Shown: piece after piece, positions 1 through 8,308 of the stretch
Layout of the letters: every line of letters starts with the position of its first letter
Position numbering within the stretch: position 1 is the first letter of the stretch
NCBI RefSeq assembly: GCF_030718205.1
Contig: NZ_JAUZQF010000010.1
Coordinates: 359,146 to 423,145, forward strand
Source of the DNA: Nonomuraea turcica
GTDB taxonomy: Bacteria > Actinomycetota > Actinomycetes > Streptosporangiales > Streptosporangiaceae
Length of the DNA: 64,000 bases
Direction: 5' to 3'
Made by a program: the position numbers and the translations under genes
The notes under the pieces: model-generated
Database searches by the model: none
Told to the model about the DNA's origin: nothing
What the model saw: only the letters and a program-made list of their open reading frames with translations

Positions 1-1
1 C

Positions 2-1078
2 GGGGTGCGCGGGGTCAGCCTGCCCGAGCAGTACCTGAAGGAGACCTTCACCCTGACGGAGTACCGCAACCGGCACGCCCTCTACCGGACCGACCCTGAC
101 CTGCAGGCCGCGCACGCGGCGTTCCCCTGGATGGTGACGGTCGACGACCACGACGTGGAGAACAACTGGGCCAAGGACATCTCCCAGATCGACACCGAGC
201 CCGACCAGGACCCGCAGGTCTTCCTGCAACGGCGGGCCGCCGCATTTCAGGCGTACTACGAGCACCTGCCGCTGCGCCGCGCCTCCATGCCCGGAGGGCC
301 TGACATGCGGCTCTATCGGCGCGCGTCCTTCGGCAGGCTGGCGACCTTCAACGTGCTCGACACCCGCCAGTATCGCGACGACCAGCCGTGCGGCGACGGA
401 TTGGACGTCGGATGCGCGGACCGGCTGGACCCGAACCGGACGATGCTGGGCGCCAGGCAGGAGGAGTGGCTGCTCGGCGGCCTCGCGCGCTCGCGTACGA
501 CGTGGAACATGCTGGCGCAGCAACTGCTCATGGCGCCGCTCGACCACGACGCCAGTCCCGACGTGCAGGCCTTCGGCATGGATCTGTGGGACGGCTACGC
601 CTCCGCCCGCGCCCGGCTGCTGTCGGGGATGGTGGAGCACAACGTGCGCAATCCGGTGGTGCTGTCCGGTGACATCCACCGCAGCCTGGCGGCTGAGCTC
701 AGGCCCGACTTCGACGACCCGAACTCTCCGGTCATGGGCGTGGAGTTCGCCGGGACCTCGATCGCCTCCGGTAAGGACGGCGCCGACCAGGACGGGCTCG
801 GGCAGACGTTCCTCGCCGCCAATCCGCACCTGAAGTTCCACAACGTTCAGCGTGGCTACGTGCGCGCCACGGCGACTCCGGAGACGTTGACCGTCGACTA
901 CCGGATCGTGCCCTACGTTACGCGGCCGGGGGCGCCCATCTCGACTCGTGCGTCGTTCGCGGTGGAGGCGGGCAACCCCGGCCTGCACCAGACGGCGGAC
1001 AACCCGCCGATCGGCGTTCGGACCATTCCGGACGTGGCCGGCGAGCTGGACCATCTCGCCGAGCAACCGCAACGCTGA
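2..1078 (+). CDS. PhoD-type alkaline phosphatase/phosphodiesterase, C-terminal part (5' end outside window)
   Basis: This is the C-terminal 358 residues of a PhoD-family metallophosphoesterase, a secreted enzyme that hydrolyses phosphate mono- or diesters. The reading frame is open to the window edge, so the start and the expected Tat signal peptide are missing; family members are usually about 520-550 residues. Visible family motifs are VDDHDVENNWA near residue 46, FNVLDTRQYR near residue 116 and VVLSGDIHRS near residue 218. The Asp/His residues in these motifs are the usual metal ligands of the family. The gene ends 130 bases before the SDR gene and carries no sign of belonging to the sugar locus that follows. 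Substrate is unknown. Confidence 0.88.
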   Translation, partial: GVRGVSLPEQYLKETFTLTEYRNRHALYRTDPDLQAAHAAFPWMVTVDDHDVENNWAKDISQIDTEPDQDPQVFLQRRAAAFQAYYEHLPLRRASMPGGPDMRLYRRASFGRLATFNVLDTRQYRDDQPCGDGLDVGCADRLDPNRTMLGARQEEWLLGGLARSRTTWNMLAQQLLMAPLDHDASPDVQAFGMDLWDGYASARARLLSGMVEHNVRNPVVLSGDIHRSLAAELRPDFDDPNSPVMGVEFAGTSIASGKDGADQDGLGQTFLAANPHLKFHNVQRGYVRATATPETLTVDYRIVPYVTRPGAPISTRASFAVEAGNPGLHQTADNPPIGVRTIPDVAGELDHLAEQPQR

Positions 1079-1172
1079 CCCCGTCGGGCCGGCGGGTGGG
1101 ACGGCTTGCTTCCGAGTCTGCGCCTCCCACCGGCTGGCCTCGAGGGAGAACACCTCCTCTCCGGCATAAGAT

Positions 1173-1196
1173 TCTGGTTTTACCGGTCAAACCAGA
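1173..1196. promoter_or_regulatory. Operator 1 of the FadR-type regulon, before the SDR gene
   Basis: A 24-bp near-perfect palindrome with arms TCTGGTTT (1173-1180) and AAACCAGA (1189-1196) around the centre TACCGGTC; only one symmetric base pair fails to match. It contains ACCGGTCAAACCA (1182-1194), which matches 12 of 13 bases of the site before the binding-protein gene. It overlaps the Shine-Dalgarno sequence of the SDR gene, which fits repression. Binding by the regulator at 1992-2819 is inference. Confidence 0.7.
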
Positions 1197-1208
1197 GGAG
1201 GATGGATC

Positions 1209-1964
1209 ATGCCCGTACTAGCGGGGCGCTCCGCGTTGATCACCGGTGGCGCAGGAGACATCGGTGCCGCGATGGCCGCCGAGCTGACTCGCAGGGGAGC
1301 TCGCGTTACGCTCCTCGACGTGAAGTCGCCGGCCGAGGCCGACCCATGGATCGCCACCGCATCCGCGCACGGCAAGGTGGGCTATGTGCAGGCCGACGTG
1401 CGCGATCGGCCGTCCCTGGACGCCGCCGTCGACGAGGTCGGACATCTCGATATCGCCATCGCCAACGCCGGCGTCGTCAAATCCGCCCCGTTCCTGGAGA
1501 TCTCTGTCGAGGATTGGGAACAACAGCTGGCGATCAATCTCACCGGCTGCTTCCACACCGCCCAGGCGTCCGCACGGCGCATGGTGGCCCAAGGATCTGG
1601 CGGGCGCATCGTGCTGACGGGATCCTGGGTCGGCACGGTGCCGTGGCCGGAGATCGCGGCCTACAGCGCGTCGAAGGCCGGCGTGGCGATGCTCGCCCGG
1701 TCGATGGCCAAAGAGCTGGCACCGCACGGCATCCTCGTCAACGCCCTCGCGCCGGGAATTGTGGCCGCGGGGCTGGCCAAGTGGCAGTTCGACAACGAGC
1801 CCGCCTACGCCGCGCGGGCCGCCCAGGCCATTCCGCTGGGAGTTCCGCAATCCGCCGAGCAGGTGGCCAGGGTGGCCGCGTTCCTGTGCTCACCCGACGC
1901 CGACTACATCACCGGCACGACCCTGCTGGCCGACGGCGGCTGCTCGCTGTTCAACCAGGACTGA
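1209..1964 (+). CDS. SDR-family NAD(P)-dependent dehydrogenase
   Basis: A 251-residue classical short-chain dehydrogenase. The cofactor motif TGGAGDIG is at residues 12-19, an NAG motif is near residue 90, and the catalytic Tyr152/Lys156 pair lies in YSASK. The sequence ends with TGTTLLADGG, the usual SDR C-terminal segment. The start is chosen at the ATG 7 bases after AGAGGAGG. Operator 1 overlaps the ribosome site, so expression is probably controlled by the convergent GntR-type gene. In a locus with a sugar importer and an enolase-superfamily dehydratase, a likely role is oxidation of a sugar or polyol to a lactone or keto form, as in non-phosphorylating sugar-acid pathways. That role is inference; SDR substrate cannot be read from the sequence. 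Confidence 0.85.
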   Translation: MPVLAGRSALITGGAGDIGAAMAAELTRRGARVTLLDVKSPAEADPWIATASAHGKVGYVQADVRDRPSLDAAVDEVGHLDIAIANAGVVKSAPFLEISVEDWEQQLAINLTGCFHTAQASARRMVAQGSGGRIVLTGSWVGTVPWPEIAAYSASKAGVAMLARSMAKELAPHGILVNALAPGIVAAGLAKWQFDNEPAYAARAAQAIPLGVPQSAEQVARVAAFLCSPDADYITGTTLLADGGCSLFNQD

Positions 1965-1991
1965 CCAGGTCGGTGGCGGTTGGAGATGACC

Positions 1992-2819
1992 CTAGCGCTG
2001 ACGGGAGTTGGGCTCCAGCCGCAGCAGGTCGTCGTCGGGGCCGTCGAGCGCGGTCAGCACCGATTCGATGATGCCGTCGAGTGACACACCCGGCCCCATC
2101 AGCCGGGTGAGCTCGCGGCGGGCGAGCGTGTCGAGCCCCTTGTCAAGATCTTCGCCGTAGTGGTAATGCGCCACGGACAGGTGCCCCTCCATGGCGCGGC
2201 GAGCCCGTTCGGTGTCGCGGTCGGCGATCGCCGCGAGGATGTCGTCGTGGTATGGAGCGCCCTCTCGGACGATCGTGGGGTCGGCGAGGCTGCGCAGCAT
2301 GTATTCGAAGGTGAGCCCAGCGATCGACAGGAACATCACCTCCAGCACGGAGTTGCGGGCGGCCCGCGCGATGAGGATGTGGAAGGCGATGTCGGCGCGG
2401 GCCTTCTCGACGACATTCCCGGCCATCTCGAAGGCGCTCAGCATCTTGCGCAGCGCGGTGAGATCGTCCTCGGTCGCGTTTCGCGCGGCCAGCACGGCGG
2501 CGTGGGTCTCCAGCATGATCCGCGCGTCGGTCACCTCACGCGGGGTGGCGTTGCGCCGACGGTAATAGGCCTCCAGCGGGCGGATGCTGTCGACGCTGCT
2601 CGGCTCGCGGACGAACGTGCCGCGCCCGGGAATGACCCGGACCAGCCCACGCTCCTGTAGTTCCTTGATGACTTCGCGGACGGAGGGGCGGCTGAGCCCG
2701 AAACGCTGGGCAAGCAGCCGCTCGGAGGGAAGCCGGCTGCCCGGGCTGATCTTCCCGGTGAGCAGGGCGTCCTCGAGATAAGTGGACAGCATGTCACGCG
2801 GAACGGCGTCAATCGTCAC
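1992..2819 (-). CDS. GntR/FadR-family transcriptional regulator
   Basis: A 275-residue regulator with an N-terminal winged helix (SERLLAQRFGLSRPSVREVI, then GRGTFVRE) and a C-terminal FCD ligand-binding domain of all-helical character with Asp/His residues that usually bind a metal and a sugar acid or other carboxylate. I place the start at the GTG at 2819, which has GAGGA about 7-8 bases upstream. A longer frame to 2888 exists, but it would run through an operator copy (2848-2859), which suits a leader better than coding. Four copies of a FadR-like operator occur in this locus, one of them here, so the protein probably represses itself, the SDR gene, the ABC importer operon and the dehydratase. 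The ligand is unknown. Confidence 0.87.
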   Translation of the reverse strand: MTIDAVPRDMLSTYLEDALLTGKISPGSRLPSERLLAQRFGLSRPSVREVIKELQERGLVRVIPGRGTFVREPSSVDSIRPLEAYYRRRNATPREVTDARIMLETHAAVLAARNATEDDLTALRKMLSAFEMAGNVVEKARADIAFHILIARAARNSVLEVMFLSIAGLTFEYMLRSLADPTIVREGAPYHDDILAAIADRDTERARRAMEGHLSVAHYHYGEDLDKGLDTLARRELTRLMGPGVSLDGIIESVLTALDGPDDDLLRLEPNSRQR

Positions 2820-2847
2820 CGGTGATCCTCCCCGACAGCACCCCGCG

Positions 2848-2859
2848 CGGTCAGACCGG
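2848..2859. promoter_or_regulatory. Operator 2 (autoregulatory), before the GntR/FadR gene
   Basis: The sequence CGGTCAGACCGG is 12 bp long and near-symmetric. It shares CGGTCAGACC exactly with operators 3 and 4 of this locus. It lies about 30 bases upstream of the GTG start of the regulator on the minus strand. The E. coli FadR site follows CTGGTCNGACCAG, so the match is to the regulator's own family. Confidence 0.65.
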
Positions 2860-2898
2860 ATGCTATTTCCCGCCCCCGCCGGAGGCAAACGTCCCTGA

Positions 2899-5124
2899 TC
2901 ATGGTAGCCGACGGTAGGTCATGCGGACGGTGACGTCGTCGACCGCGGCCAGCGGGATCCGCCCGTCGGCGGGCGGCACCGCGCGGCCGTCGACGGTGAT
3001 CTCGGTGGGCCGCCCCGCGGCCCACTCGGGAAGGGGCAGGCTCAGGGAGAGCCGGTCCGGTGCCGGGTGGCTGTCGCCTTGGCGGGTGTAGCGGACGGTG
3101 ACCGTGATCACGTCCGTGTGCTCGGTCGTGACGTGCAGGCTGACCGGCCCGAAGCGGGTGGTGCTGCGCTCCAGTTCGATGGTCTGACCGGCCCCGAACC
3201 ACCCAGCCGGTACGGCAGGCAGCAGTTCGAGTGTGTCGTCCCGCTCGAACAGCAGCAGATGCCTGACCAGCCGCACGAATTCGGCCGAGGCCCAGTTGTG
3301 CGGCATATCCCCCCACAGCTGCCCGTTGCCGGTGGCGGTCAGCGACTGCTCCTCCCGCCATACGCGGGTGGGCGCGGCATGGTTGGCGAAGGCGTAGAGG
3401 TAGTCGACCGCCTTGTCGGCACGGCCCGCGTACAGCCACGCGTGCGCGGCGAACGAGGCGGCGTAGGGCCAGACGGCGCGGTAGGGCAGCCAGCCGGTCT
3501 CGGCAGGAATCCCCTGCTCGTCATCGAGCGCGTCGAACAGCGCCAGCAGGTCGGTGACCACGTGGTCGTCGGGCTCGAACACCTCTCCCGGCCAGATGGC
3601 CTGACACAGCGCCCACGTGGCGCTGCCGGGCCGGATCCGATGCCATGCGGCCACGTCGGCCTCGACGGGACCCGCGTGGTAGTGATGCGAGCCGCTCTCC
3701 GGGTGGATCATGGGCAGGTACGCGAGTCCTTCCTCGCGGTGTCGGCGGGCCGCCTTGTCGAAGTTGGCGCGCAACTGGAGGTACTGCGCGTGAATCGCGT
3801 CGCGATCGGATGCGCGGCCGAGCATCGTCGCTCCCCTGACCGCGGCGCGCAGCCCCGCGAGCGTCCACAGCGTGGTGGTGTACTCCGCCCGTACACCTGC
3901 CACTCCTCCGTCGGCGAACGCCGGCGGCATCAGGCCGTGCAGCGGGTGGCCGATGGGCAGCGCGTCGGCCTGGCGGCGCAGGTCGGCGATGTGGTCGATG
4001 GCGCGCAGCACCACCGCCCAGTGCGAGCTGAGCGCGCCGCGCGGGTCGGCGCTGAGCTCCGACTGCCGCACCAGCGTGGCGATCGCGATCGCGGTCTCCT
4101 TGATGTGCGGCGCCAGCTCCAACCCAGTGATGGAGCCGTCGGGTCTGACCCGGCGCAGGAGTACACGCACGCCGGCGTCGGCGTCGTCGGCGAAGCCGAG
4201 GTAGCGGGCCGTCTCCAGGATGAAATGACCGTCGACGATCCACAAGCCGCGGTAGACCGTGGCGCCGACCTGCGGCACCGGCAGCCCGTCGCGGATCTCC
4301 CGCGCCTGCAGGAGGTTGCGCACGCAGGCCACCAGCAGGTCCTGCACGGCCGGATCGGGCACGGTGATCGGCAGCCGTAGCGCTGGAAGCTCGTCCCAGA
4401 AGGCGCGGGCACGGGTCAGGGCGGCCTCGGCCCAGGCCAGGTCCGCGATGGCGGGCGTCTCGGCCACGGCCGGCTGCGGCAGGACCAGTGCCCCGCCGAT
4501 ACGCCCGCCTGGTCGCAGGATCTCGGGGGTGACGTCAAGGCCGGTGGCGGGGTGGAATCCGGTCGGGTGGGCGAGATGGAGCCGTTGCGGCCGGTGGACC
4601 AGGGCGACAGGGCCGAGCGGCGTGCCGTCTTGTTCGGCGGTGTCGTCCATCCAGATCGGCTGGGCAGGAGCCTGCTCGGGCGCCACCGAGTAGGCGACGT
4701 GGAACGGTGTCGTGCCACCCGTCAGCACCGCGTCGCGGTCGTGGTGGTCGATATGCAGTCCGGTGAGCACCTCGCCGTCGTCGCCGATGTGCGTCAGCTC
4801 CCACATCACGACATCGGCGCGGAAGCCGTCGTGCTCGTGGGCGAAGGCGGTCAGCGTGAGCTCCAGCCGGGGGTAGCGCATGGTGGTGACCACGATGGGG
4901 CGTGCGGCGGACTCGGTGCGCTGGGTCACCGACACTGGCCGGTCGGCGGTCTGGGCGGAGAACTCCACGACGGTGGCGAAGTGCCAGGCCGCGAGGTGCG
5001 TCTGTGTGAAGCCGTAGAGCAGGGCGCCGTCCTCGCGGACCAGGGTCTTGTGCGGGTCGTCGGGCAGGCAGATCGCTGTCCAGCGCGAGGGGGGCGCGAA
5101 CCGGAAGTCGATGGCGTGGGACAC
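2899..5124 (-). CDS. (alpha/alpha)6-toroid glycoside hydrolase-like protein
   Basis: A 741-residue protein with an N-terminal beta-rich part (about 1-270), a helical catalytic-like part (about 280-630) and a C-terminal beta domain. Features of six-hairpin glycosidases (GH78/GH15-like clan architecture) include YRGLWIVDGHFILETARYLG, repeated helix-turn pairs, and NGQLWGDMPHNWASAEFVRL near the end of the toroid. The start is the GTG at 5124 after AGAAGGAAGG. The open frame runs to 5928 but that extension lies over the permease gene and is not coding. No signal peptide is seen, so it may act in the cytoplasm on imported oligosaccharide. It sits 23 bases after the permease gene in the same operon. 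Exact GH family, linkage and sugar cannot be assigned by eye; an alpha-L-rhamnosidase or glucuronidase type activity is possible. Confidence 0.7.
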   Translation of the reverse strand: MSHAIDFRFAPPSRWTAICLPDDPHKTLVREDGALLYGFTQTHLAAWHFATVVEFSAQTADRPVSVTQRTESAARPIVVTTMRYPRLELTLTAFAHEHDGFRADVVMWELTHIGDDGEVLTGLHIDHHDRDAVLTGGTTPFHVAYSVAPEQAPAQPIWMDDTAEQDGTPLGPVALVHRPQRLHLAHPTGFHPATGLDVTPEILRPGGRIGGALVLPQPAVAETPAIADLAWAEAALTRARAFWDELPALRLPITVPDPAVQDLLVACVRNLLQAREIRDGLPVPQVGATVYRGLWIVDGHFILETARYLGFADDADAGVRVLLRRVRPDGSITGLELAPHIKETAIAIATLVRQSELSADPRGALSSHWAVVLRAIDHIADLRRQADALPIGHPLHGLMPPAFADGGVAGVRAEYTTTLWTLAGLRAAVRGATMLGRASDRDAIHAQYLQLRANFDKAARRHREEGLAYLPMIHPESGSHHYHAGPVEADVAAWHRIRPGSATWALCQAIWPGEVFEPDDHVVTDLLALFDALDDEQGIPAETGWLPYRAVWPYAASFAAHAWLYAGRADKAVDYLYAFANHAAPTRVWREEQSLTATGNGQLWGDMPHNWASAEFVRLVRHLLLFERDDTLELLPAVPAGWFGAGQTIELERSTTRFGPVSLHVTTEHTDVITVTVRYTRQGDSHPAPDRLSLSLPLPEWAAGRPTEITVDGRAVPPADGRIPLAAVDDVTVRMTYRRLP

Positions 5125-5147
5125 GTACGGAGCCTTCCTTCTAAGGG

Positions 5148-5969
5148 TCAGCCCTTGACGGCGCCCTGCAGCATGCCGCGGATCACATGGCGTTGCAGGA
5201 AAAGGTAGACGAGGACGACGGGGACGGTGACGATGAGGGCCCCGGCCGACAGGCCGGCGACGTCCGTGGTGCGCTGGCCGACGAACAGGCCGAGGCCGGC
5301 GGGCGCGGTGCGGACGGCCGGATCCTGCAGCAGCACCAGCGACAGCAGGAACTCGTTCCAGCTCCAGACGAAGAACAGGACCATGAGCGTGGTGACGGCG
5401 GGCCGGGCGACAGGCAGCAAGATACGGAACAGGACGGTGAAGGAGTTGGCGCCGTCCATGCGGGCCGCCTCGATCAGCGCGCGGGGCGTGGAAAGGAAGA
5501 AGGCCCGCATCCAGAACGTGCCGAACGACACCGACAACCCGATCTCGGGCAGCATCAGGCCCAGGTAGTTGTCGGTGAGACCGAACTGGCGCAGGTCGTA
5601 GTAGAGCGGCACGACGGTGGCCTCGTACGGCATGACGATGCCGATCAGCATCACGTAGAACAGCGGGGTGCTGCCGCGGAACCGCATGGTGCCGAAGGCG
5701 TACCCGGTCATGATCGACAGCACCGTCGCGACCGGGACCACCACCACCGCGACGATCACGCTCGAGGTGATGAGGTCGCCGAAGGAGCCGGTGGTCCACG
5801 CCCGCGCGAAGTTGCCCCACTGCGGATCGTCTGGCCAGCTCAGGCCGGTGACCGGCGCCCCCTGGGGCTGCAGGGCGACGGAGAGGATGCTGAACAGAGG
5901 GAGCAGTACGGCAAGGGCGAACAGGCACAGGAAGGTGTAGGCGCCGAGCCGTTCGAAACGGGCGTTCAC
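5148..5969 (-). CDS. ABC sugar importer permease (MalG type)
   Basis: A 273-residue inner membrane permease with six predicted hydrophobic segments. It carries the EAARMDGANSF segment, the EAA loop that docks the ATPase. It opens with an AYTFLCLFALAVLLPLFSIL membrane helix and ends with LFLQRHVIRGMLQGAVKG, typical of MalG/LacG-type CUT1 permeases. Its start overlaps the stop of the upstream permease by 4 bases (ATGA), which suggests translational coupling. No ATPase gene is present in the locus, as is usual for actinobacterial CUT1 importers that share one MsiK-like ATPase. Confidence 0.92.
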   Translation of the reverse strand: MNARFERLGAYTFLCLFALAVLLPLFSILSVALQPQGAPVTGLSWPDDPQWGNFARAWTTGSFGDLITSSVIVAVVVVPVATVLSIMTGYAFGTMRFRGSTPLFYVMLIGIVMPYEATVVPLYYDLRQFGLTDNYLGLMLPEIGLSVSFGTFWMRAFFLSTPRALIEAARMDGANSFTVLFRILLPVARPAVTTLMVLFFVWSWNEFLLSLVLLQDPAVRTAPAGLGLFVGQRTTDVAGLSAGALIVTVPVVLVYLFLQRHVIRGMLQGAVKG

Positions 5970-6829
5970 AGCTTCTCCCGCAGCAACCGGGTGATCAACA
6001 GGACCACGGTGAAGATGAGCACGGTGAGCATCACGGCGACCGCACAGGCTTCGCCCACGGCCCCCTGGCGGAAGGCCAGCTTGTAGATCTCGAAACCGGG
6101 GACGTTGGTGGCGTTGCCCGGGCCGCCACCGGTGGTGACGTAGACCAGGTCGAAGGAGCGCAGCGCGGCGATCGTGGTGAGCGTGAGCCCCACGGCCATC
6201 TCCTGCTTGAGTCCTGGCAAGGTCACCGCGAAGAACTCCCTGACCGGTCCGGCTCCGTCGACGCGGGCCGCTTCGTACAGACTGGCGTCAATCTTGCTGA
6301 TGCCGGCCAGGAACAACACCATGCACAGCCCGGACATCACCCAGGTGCCGACCAGCCCGAGCGCGGGCAGCGCCCAGGTGAAGTCACCCAGCCAGGCGCG
6401 GGCCAGCCCGTCCAGGCCGACCGCGGACAGCAGCTGGTTGATGGTCCCCTCGTCGGCGTACATCCACCGCCACGCGATGCCGACCACCACCGCGGTCACC
6501 ACCTGGGGCAGGAAGATCACGGTGCGGAAGAAGCTCAGCCCGCGCAGTCGGAACCGTGACAGTACCGAGGCCAGCACCAGTCCCAGGCCGACGGGCAGCG
6601 CGGCGAAGAAGAACAGAAACACCATCGAGTGGCTGAAAGCGGTGCGGACGTCGGGATCGGCCAGCTGCTCGGTGTAGTTGTCCAGCCCGGTCCAGGTGCC
6701 GAGGGTGATGCCGTCCCAGTCGTACAGCGACAGCCAGGCGGTGTGCCCCAGGGGCACCAGAACGAACAGCGCGAAGACCAGGAAACCGGGCAGGATGTAC
6801 AGGTAGGCGACTCTGGAGTTGGCCCTCAT
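5966..6829 (-). CDS. ABC sugar importer permease (MalF/UgpA type)
   Basis: A 287-residue membrane permease, partner of the MalG-type gene downstream. Membrane segments begin at YLYILPGFLVFALFVLVP, and the EAA motif is EAARVDGAGPVREFFAVTLP near residue 190. The gene starts 6 bases after the binding-protein stop and overlaps the next permease by 4 bases. It is one of the two membrane subunits of a CUT1 importer for a sugar or oligosaccharide. Confidence 0.92.
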   Translation of the reverse strand: MRANSRVAYLYILPGFLVFALFVLVPLGHTAWLSLYDWDGITLGTWTGLDNYTEQLADPDVRTAFSHSMVFLFFFAALPVGLGLVLASVLSRFRLRGLSFFRTVIFLPQVVTAVVVGIAWRWMYADEGTINQLLSAVGLDGLARAWLGDFTWALPALGLVGTWVMSGLCMVLFLAGISKIDASLYEAARVDGAGPVREFFAVTLPGLKQEMAVGLTLTTIAALRSFDLVYVTTGGGPGNATNVPGFEIYKLAFRQGAVGEACAVAVMLTVLIFTVVLLITRLLREKL

Positions 6830-6835
6830 ATCGCC

Positions 6836-8185
6836 CTAGCCGTTGCCGCGTTCGTCGGCCCAGTTCTCCTGAACCGTGGAGATGAGCTTGTCCGGCGTCG
6901 TCTTACCGGCGATCAGCTGCTGGACCGCGGGGAAGAGGGTGTCGCCCATCGACGGGGTCGCCCAGTCGAGGTAGAGCGCCAGCCCGTCGTCGGCGAGAAC
7001 CTGCTGCCAGGTCTCCACCAAACCCTCCTGGGCACTGCCCGCCTTGGGCTGGCCCGTGTCACGCTCGGCGACGGGCAGGTAACCGCCCTGGAAGAGCGTG
7101 GCCGCGTTCTCCGGCCGGGTCATGAAGTCGATGAAGTTGGCGGCGACGTCGGGGTACTTGGTCTTGGCGGAGATGCTGAACGGCGAGGTGGTCGCGCCCG
7201 TCGCGCGGACCGGGTCACCGGCCTTGACCGGCGGCATCGCGGTGAATCCTGCCTTGCCGTCCATGTTCTCGTCGATACGCGACCGGTTCCAGCTGCCGGA
7301 GACCATGAAGACGCCCTCGCCCTTGATGAACTTGCCGACGCCGTCGCTGTCGGAGGTGCCGTTGGCGGAGGAGTCGATGTAGCCGGCCTTGGCCCATTCC
7401 GCGAGGGTCTTGGTGGCCTGCTGCACACCGGGACTGTCGAAGGTGGCGCCCTTGCGGCCGTAGACCCAGTTGAGCCCGTTCTCGAGCGGCTCGTACTGAG
7501 CGATCAGGTCGGACAGCACGTGATTGCCCGGCCAGGCCTCCAGGTTGCCGAGCTGGATCGGCGTCTCGCCCGCCGCTTTGGCCTTGGCCAGCGCGTCCTG
7601 GAAGGCGGCCAGATCCTTGAAGGGGGTGGTGATGCCGAGCTTGGCGAGCTTGTCCCGGTTGTAGTAGATGCCGACCAGGTTGCCGCCCAAGGCTATGCCG
7701 TACAGCTCGCCAGTGCCGAAGGTCTTGCCGTCCTTGGAGAACCGGGCCTGGTCGAGCAGGCCAGGCTTGAACCGCTCGCTCCAGCCATACAGCTTGGCGT
7801 ACTCATCCAGCGGCCGGAGCAGGCCCGCCTGGACCAGCGGGCCCTGCATCGTCTGCGCCTGGCCGGCCTGGGCGATGTCGGGCGCCGATTCCGAGGACAT
7901 CTGCAGCTTGATGTTCTTGCCGTAGTCGGCGAAGGCCGTGTACGTCGGTTTGATCGTGATGTTGGGGTGAAGCTGCTGATACTTGGCGGCCAGCTGCTCG
8001 ATCGCCTTCCCTTGGCCGCCTTCCTCGAAGTGGCTCAGTGTCAACGTGACCGGCTCGGTCGGTAGCGCACTGGACACGGCCTTGCCCGCGTCGGGGGCTT
8101 CGGTGGGTGCGGCACCAGGGGCGCAGGCCGTCACGGTGGCGGCGATGAGGGCCAGGCCGGCGATCGTACGTGTCGTCAACGTCAT
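6836..8185 (-). CDS. Extracellular sugar-binding lipoprotein of the CUT1 ABC importer
   Basis: A 449-residue solute-binding lipoprotein. I choose the ATG at 8185 because AAAGGAG lies 8 bases upstream and because it gives a clean signal peptide (TIAGLALIAATVTAC, lipidated Cys21); a longer frame to 8248 reads through operator 3. The mature part has family-1 binding-protein features such as VTLTLSHFEEGGQGKAIEQL, GELYGIALGGNLVGIYYNRD and a KGEGVFMVSGSW segment. It is first in the operon binding protein - permease - permease - glycoside hydrolase. The ligand is unknown; the downstream hydrolase suggests an oligosaccharide or glycoside. Operator 3 lies about 22 bases upstream of the start. Confidence 0.92.
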   Translation of the reverse strand: MTLTTRTIAGLALIAATVTACAPGAAPTEAPDAGKAVSSALPTEPVTLTLSHFEEGGQGKAIEQLAAKYQQLHPNITIKPTYTAFADYGKNIKLQMSSESAPDIAQAGQAQTMQGPLVQAGLLRPLDEYAKLYGWSERFKPGLLDQARFSKDGKTFGTGELYGIALGGNLVGIYYNRDKLAKLGITTPFKDLAAFQDALAKAKAAGETPIQLGNLEAWPGNHVLSDLIAQYEPLENGLNWVYGRKGATFDSPGVQQATKTLAEWAKAGYIDSSANGTSDSDGVGKFIKGEGVFMVSGSWNRSRIDENMDGKAGFTAMPPVKAGDPVRATGATTSPFSISAKTKYPDVAANFIDFMTRPENAATLFQGGYLPVAERDTGQPKAGSAQEGLVETWQQVLADDGLALYLDWATPSMGDTLFPAVQQLIAGKTTPDKLISTVQENWADERGNG

Positions 8186-8206
8186 CGCAGACTCCTTTGC
8201 GGGCTT

Positions 8207-8219
8207 ACCGGTCAGACCA
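8207..8219. promoter_or_regulatory. Operator 3, before the sugar importer operon
   Basis: ACCGGTCAGACCA on the plus strand, with a GGTC-A-GACC core of near-dyad symmetry. It differs at one base from the operator 1 segment at 1182-1194. It lies between the start of the binding-protein gene (8185) and the divergent dehydratase gene. Confidence 0.7.
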
Positions 8220-8269
8220 CCATCTAGGTAAACGGAAGGTTTCGTCAACCATGCCGGCCACCATCTAGG
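8217..8269. repeat. 12-bp direct repeat in the divergent control region
   Basis: CCACCATCTAGG occurs at 8217-8228 and again at 8258-8269, a spacing of 41 bp or about four helical turns. One copy abuts operator 3 and the other lies just before operator 4. It may be a second protein site or part of the two promoters. Confidence 0.55.
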
Positions 8270-8274
8270 AGTTG

Positions 8275-8286
8275 CGGTCAGACCAG
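8275..8286. promoter_or_regulatory. Operator 4, before the dehydratase gene
   Basis: CGGTCAGACCAG, whose first 11 bases are identical to 8209-8219 (operator 3). A larger inverted repeat CAGAC-CA-GTCTG overlaps it (8279-8290). It sits 23 bases upstream of the ATG at 8309, a repressor-like position. Confidence 0.68.
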
Positions 8287-8308
8287 TCTGGCCGATAAGA
8301 AGACATGC

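Noticed and set aside
1106..2071. 321-residue open frame overlapping the SDR gene
   Set aside because: Arg-rich shadow frame; the SDR motifs are in the other frame with a proper ribosome site.
5125..5928. Extension of the glycoside hydrolase frame by 268 residues upstream of 5124
   Set aside because: It lies over the permease gene in another frame, is Arg/Pro/Ala-rich, and a good ribosome site precedes the GTG at 5124.
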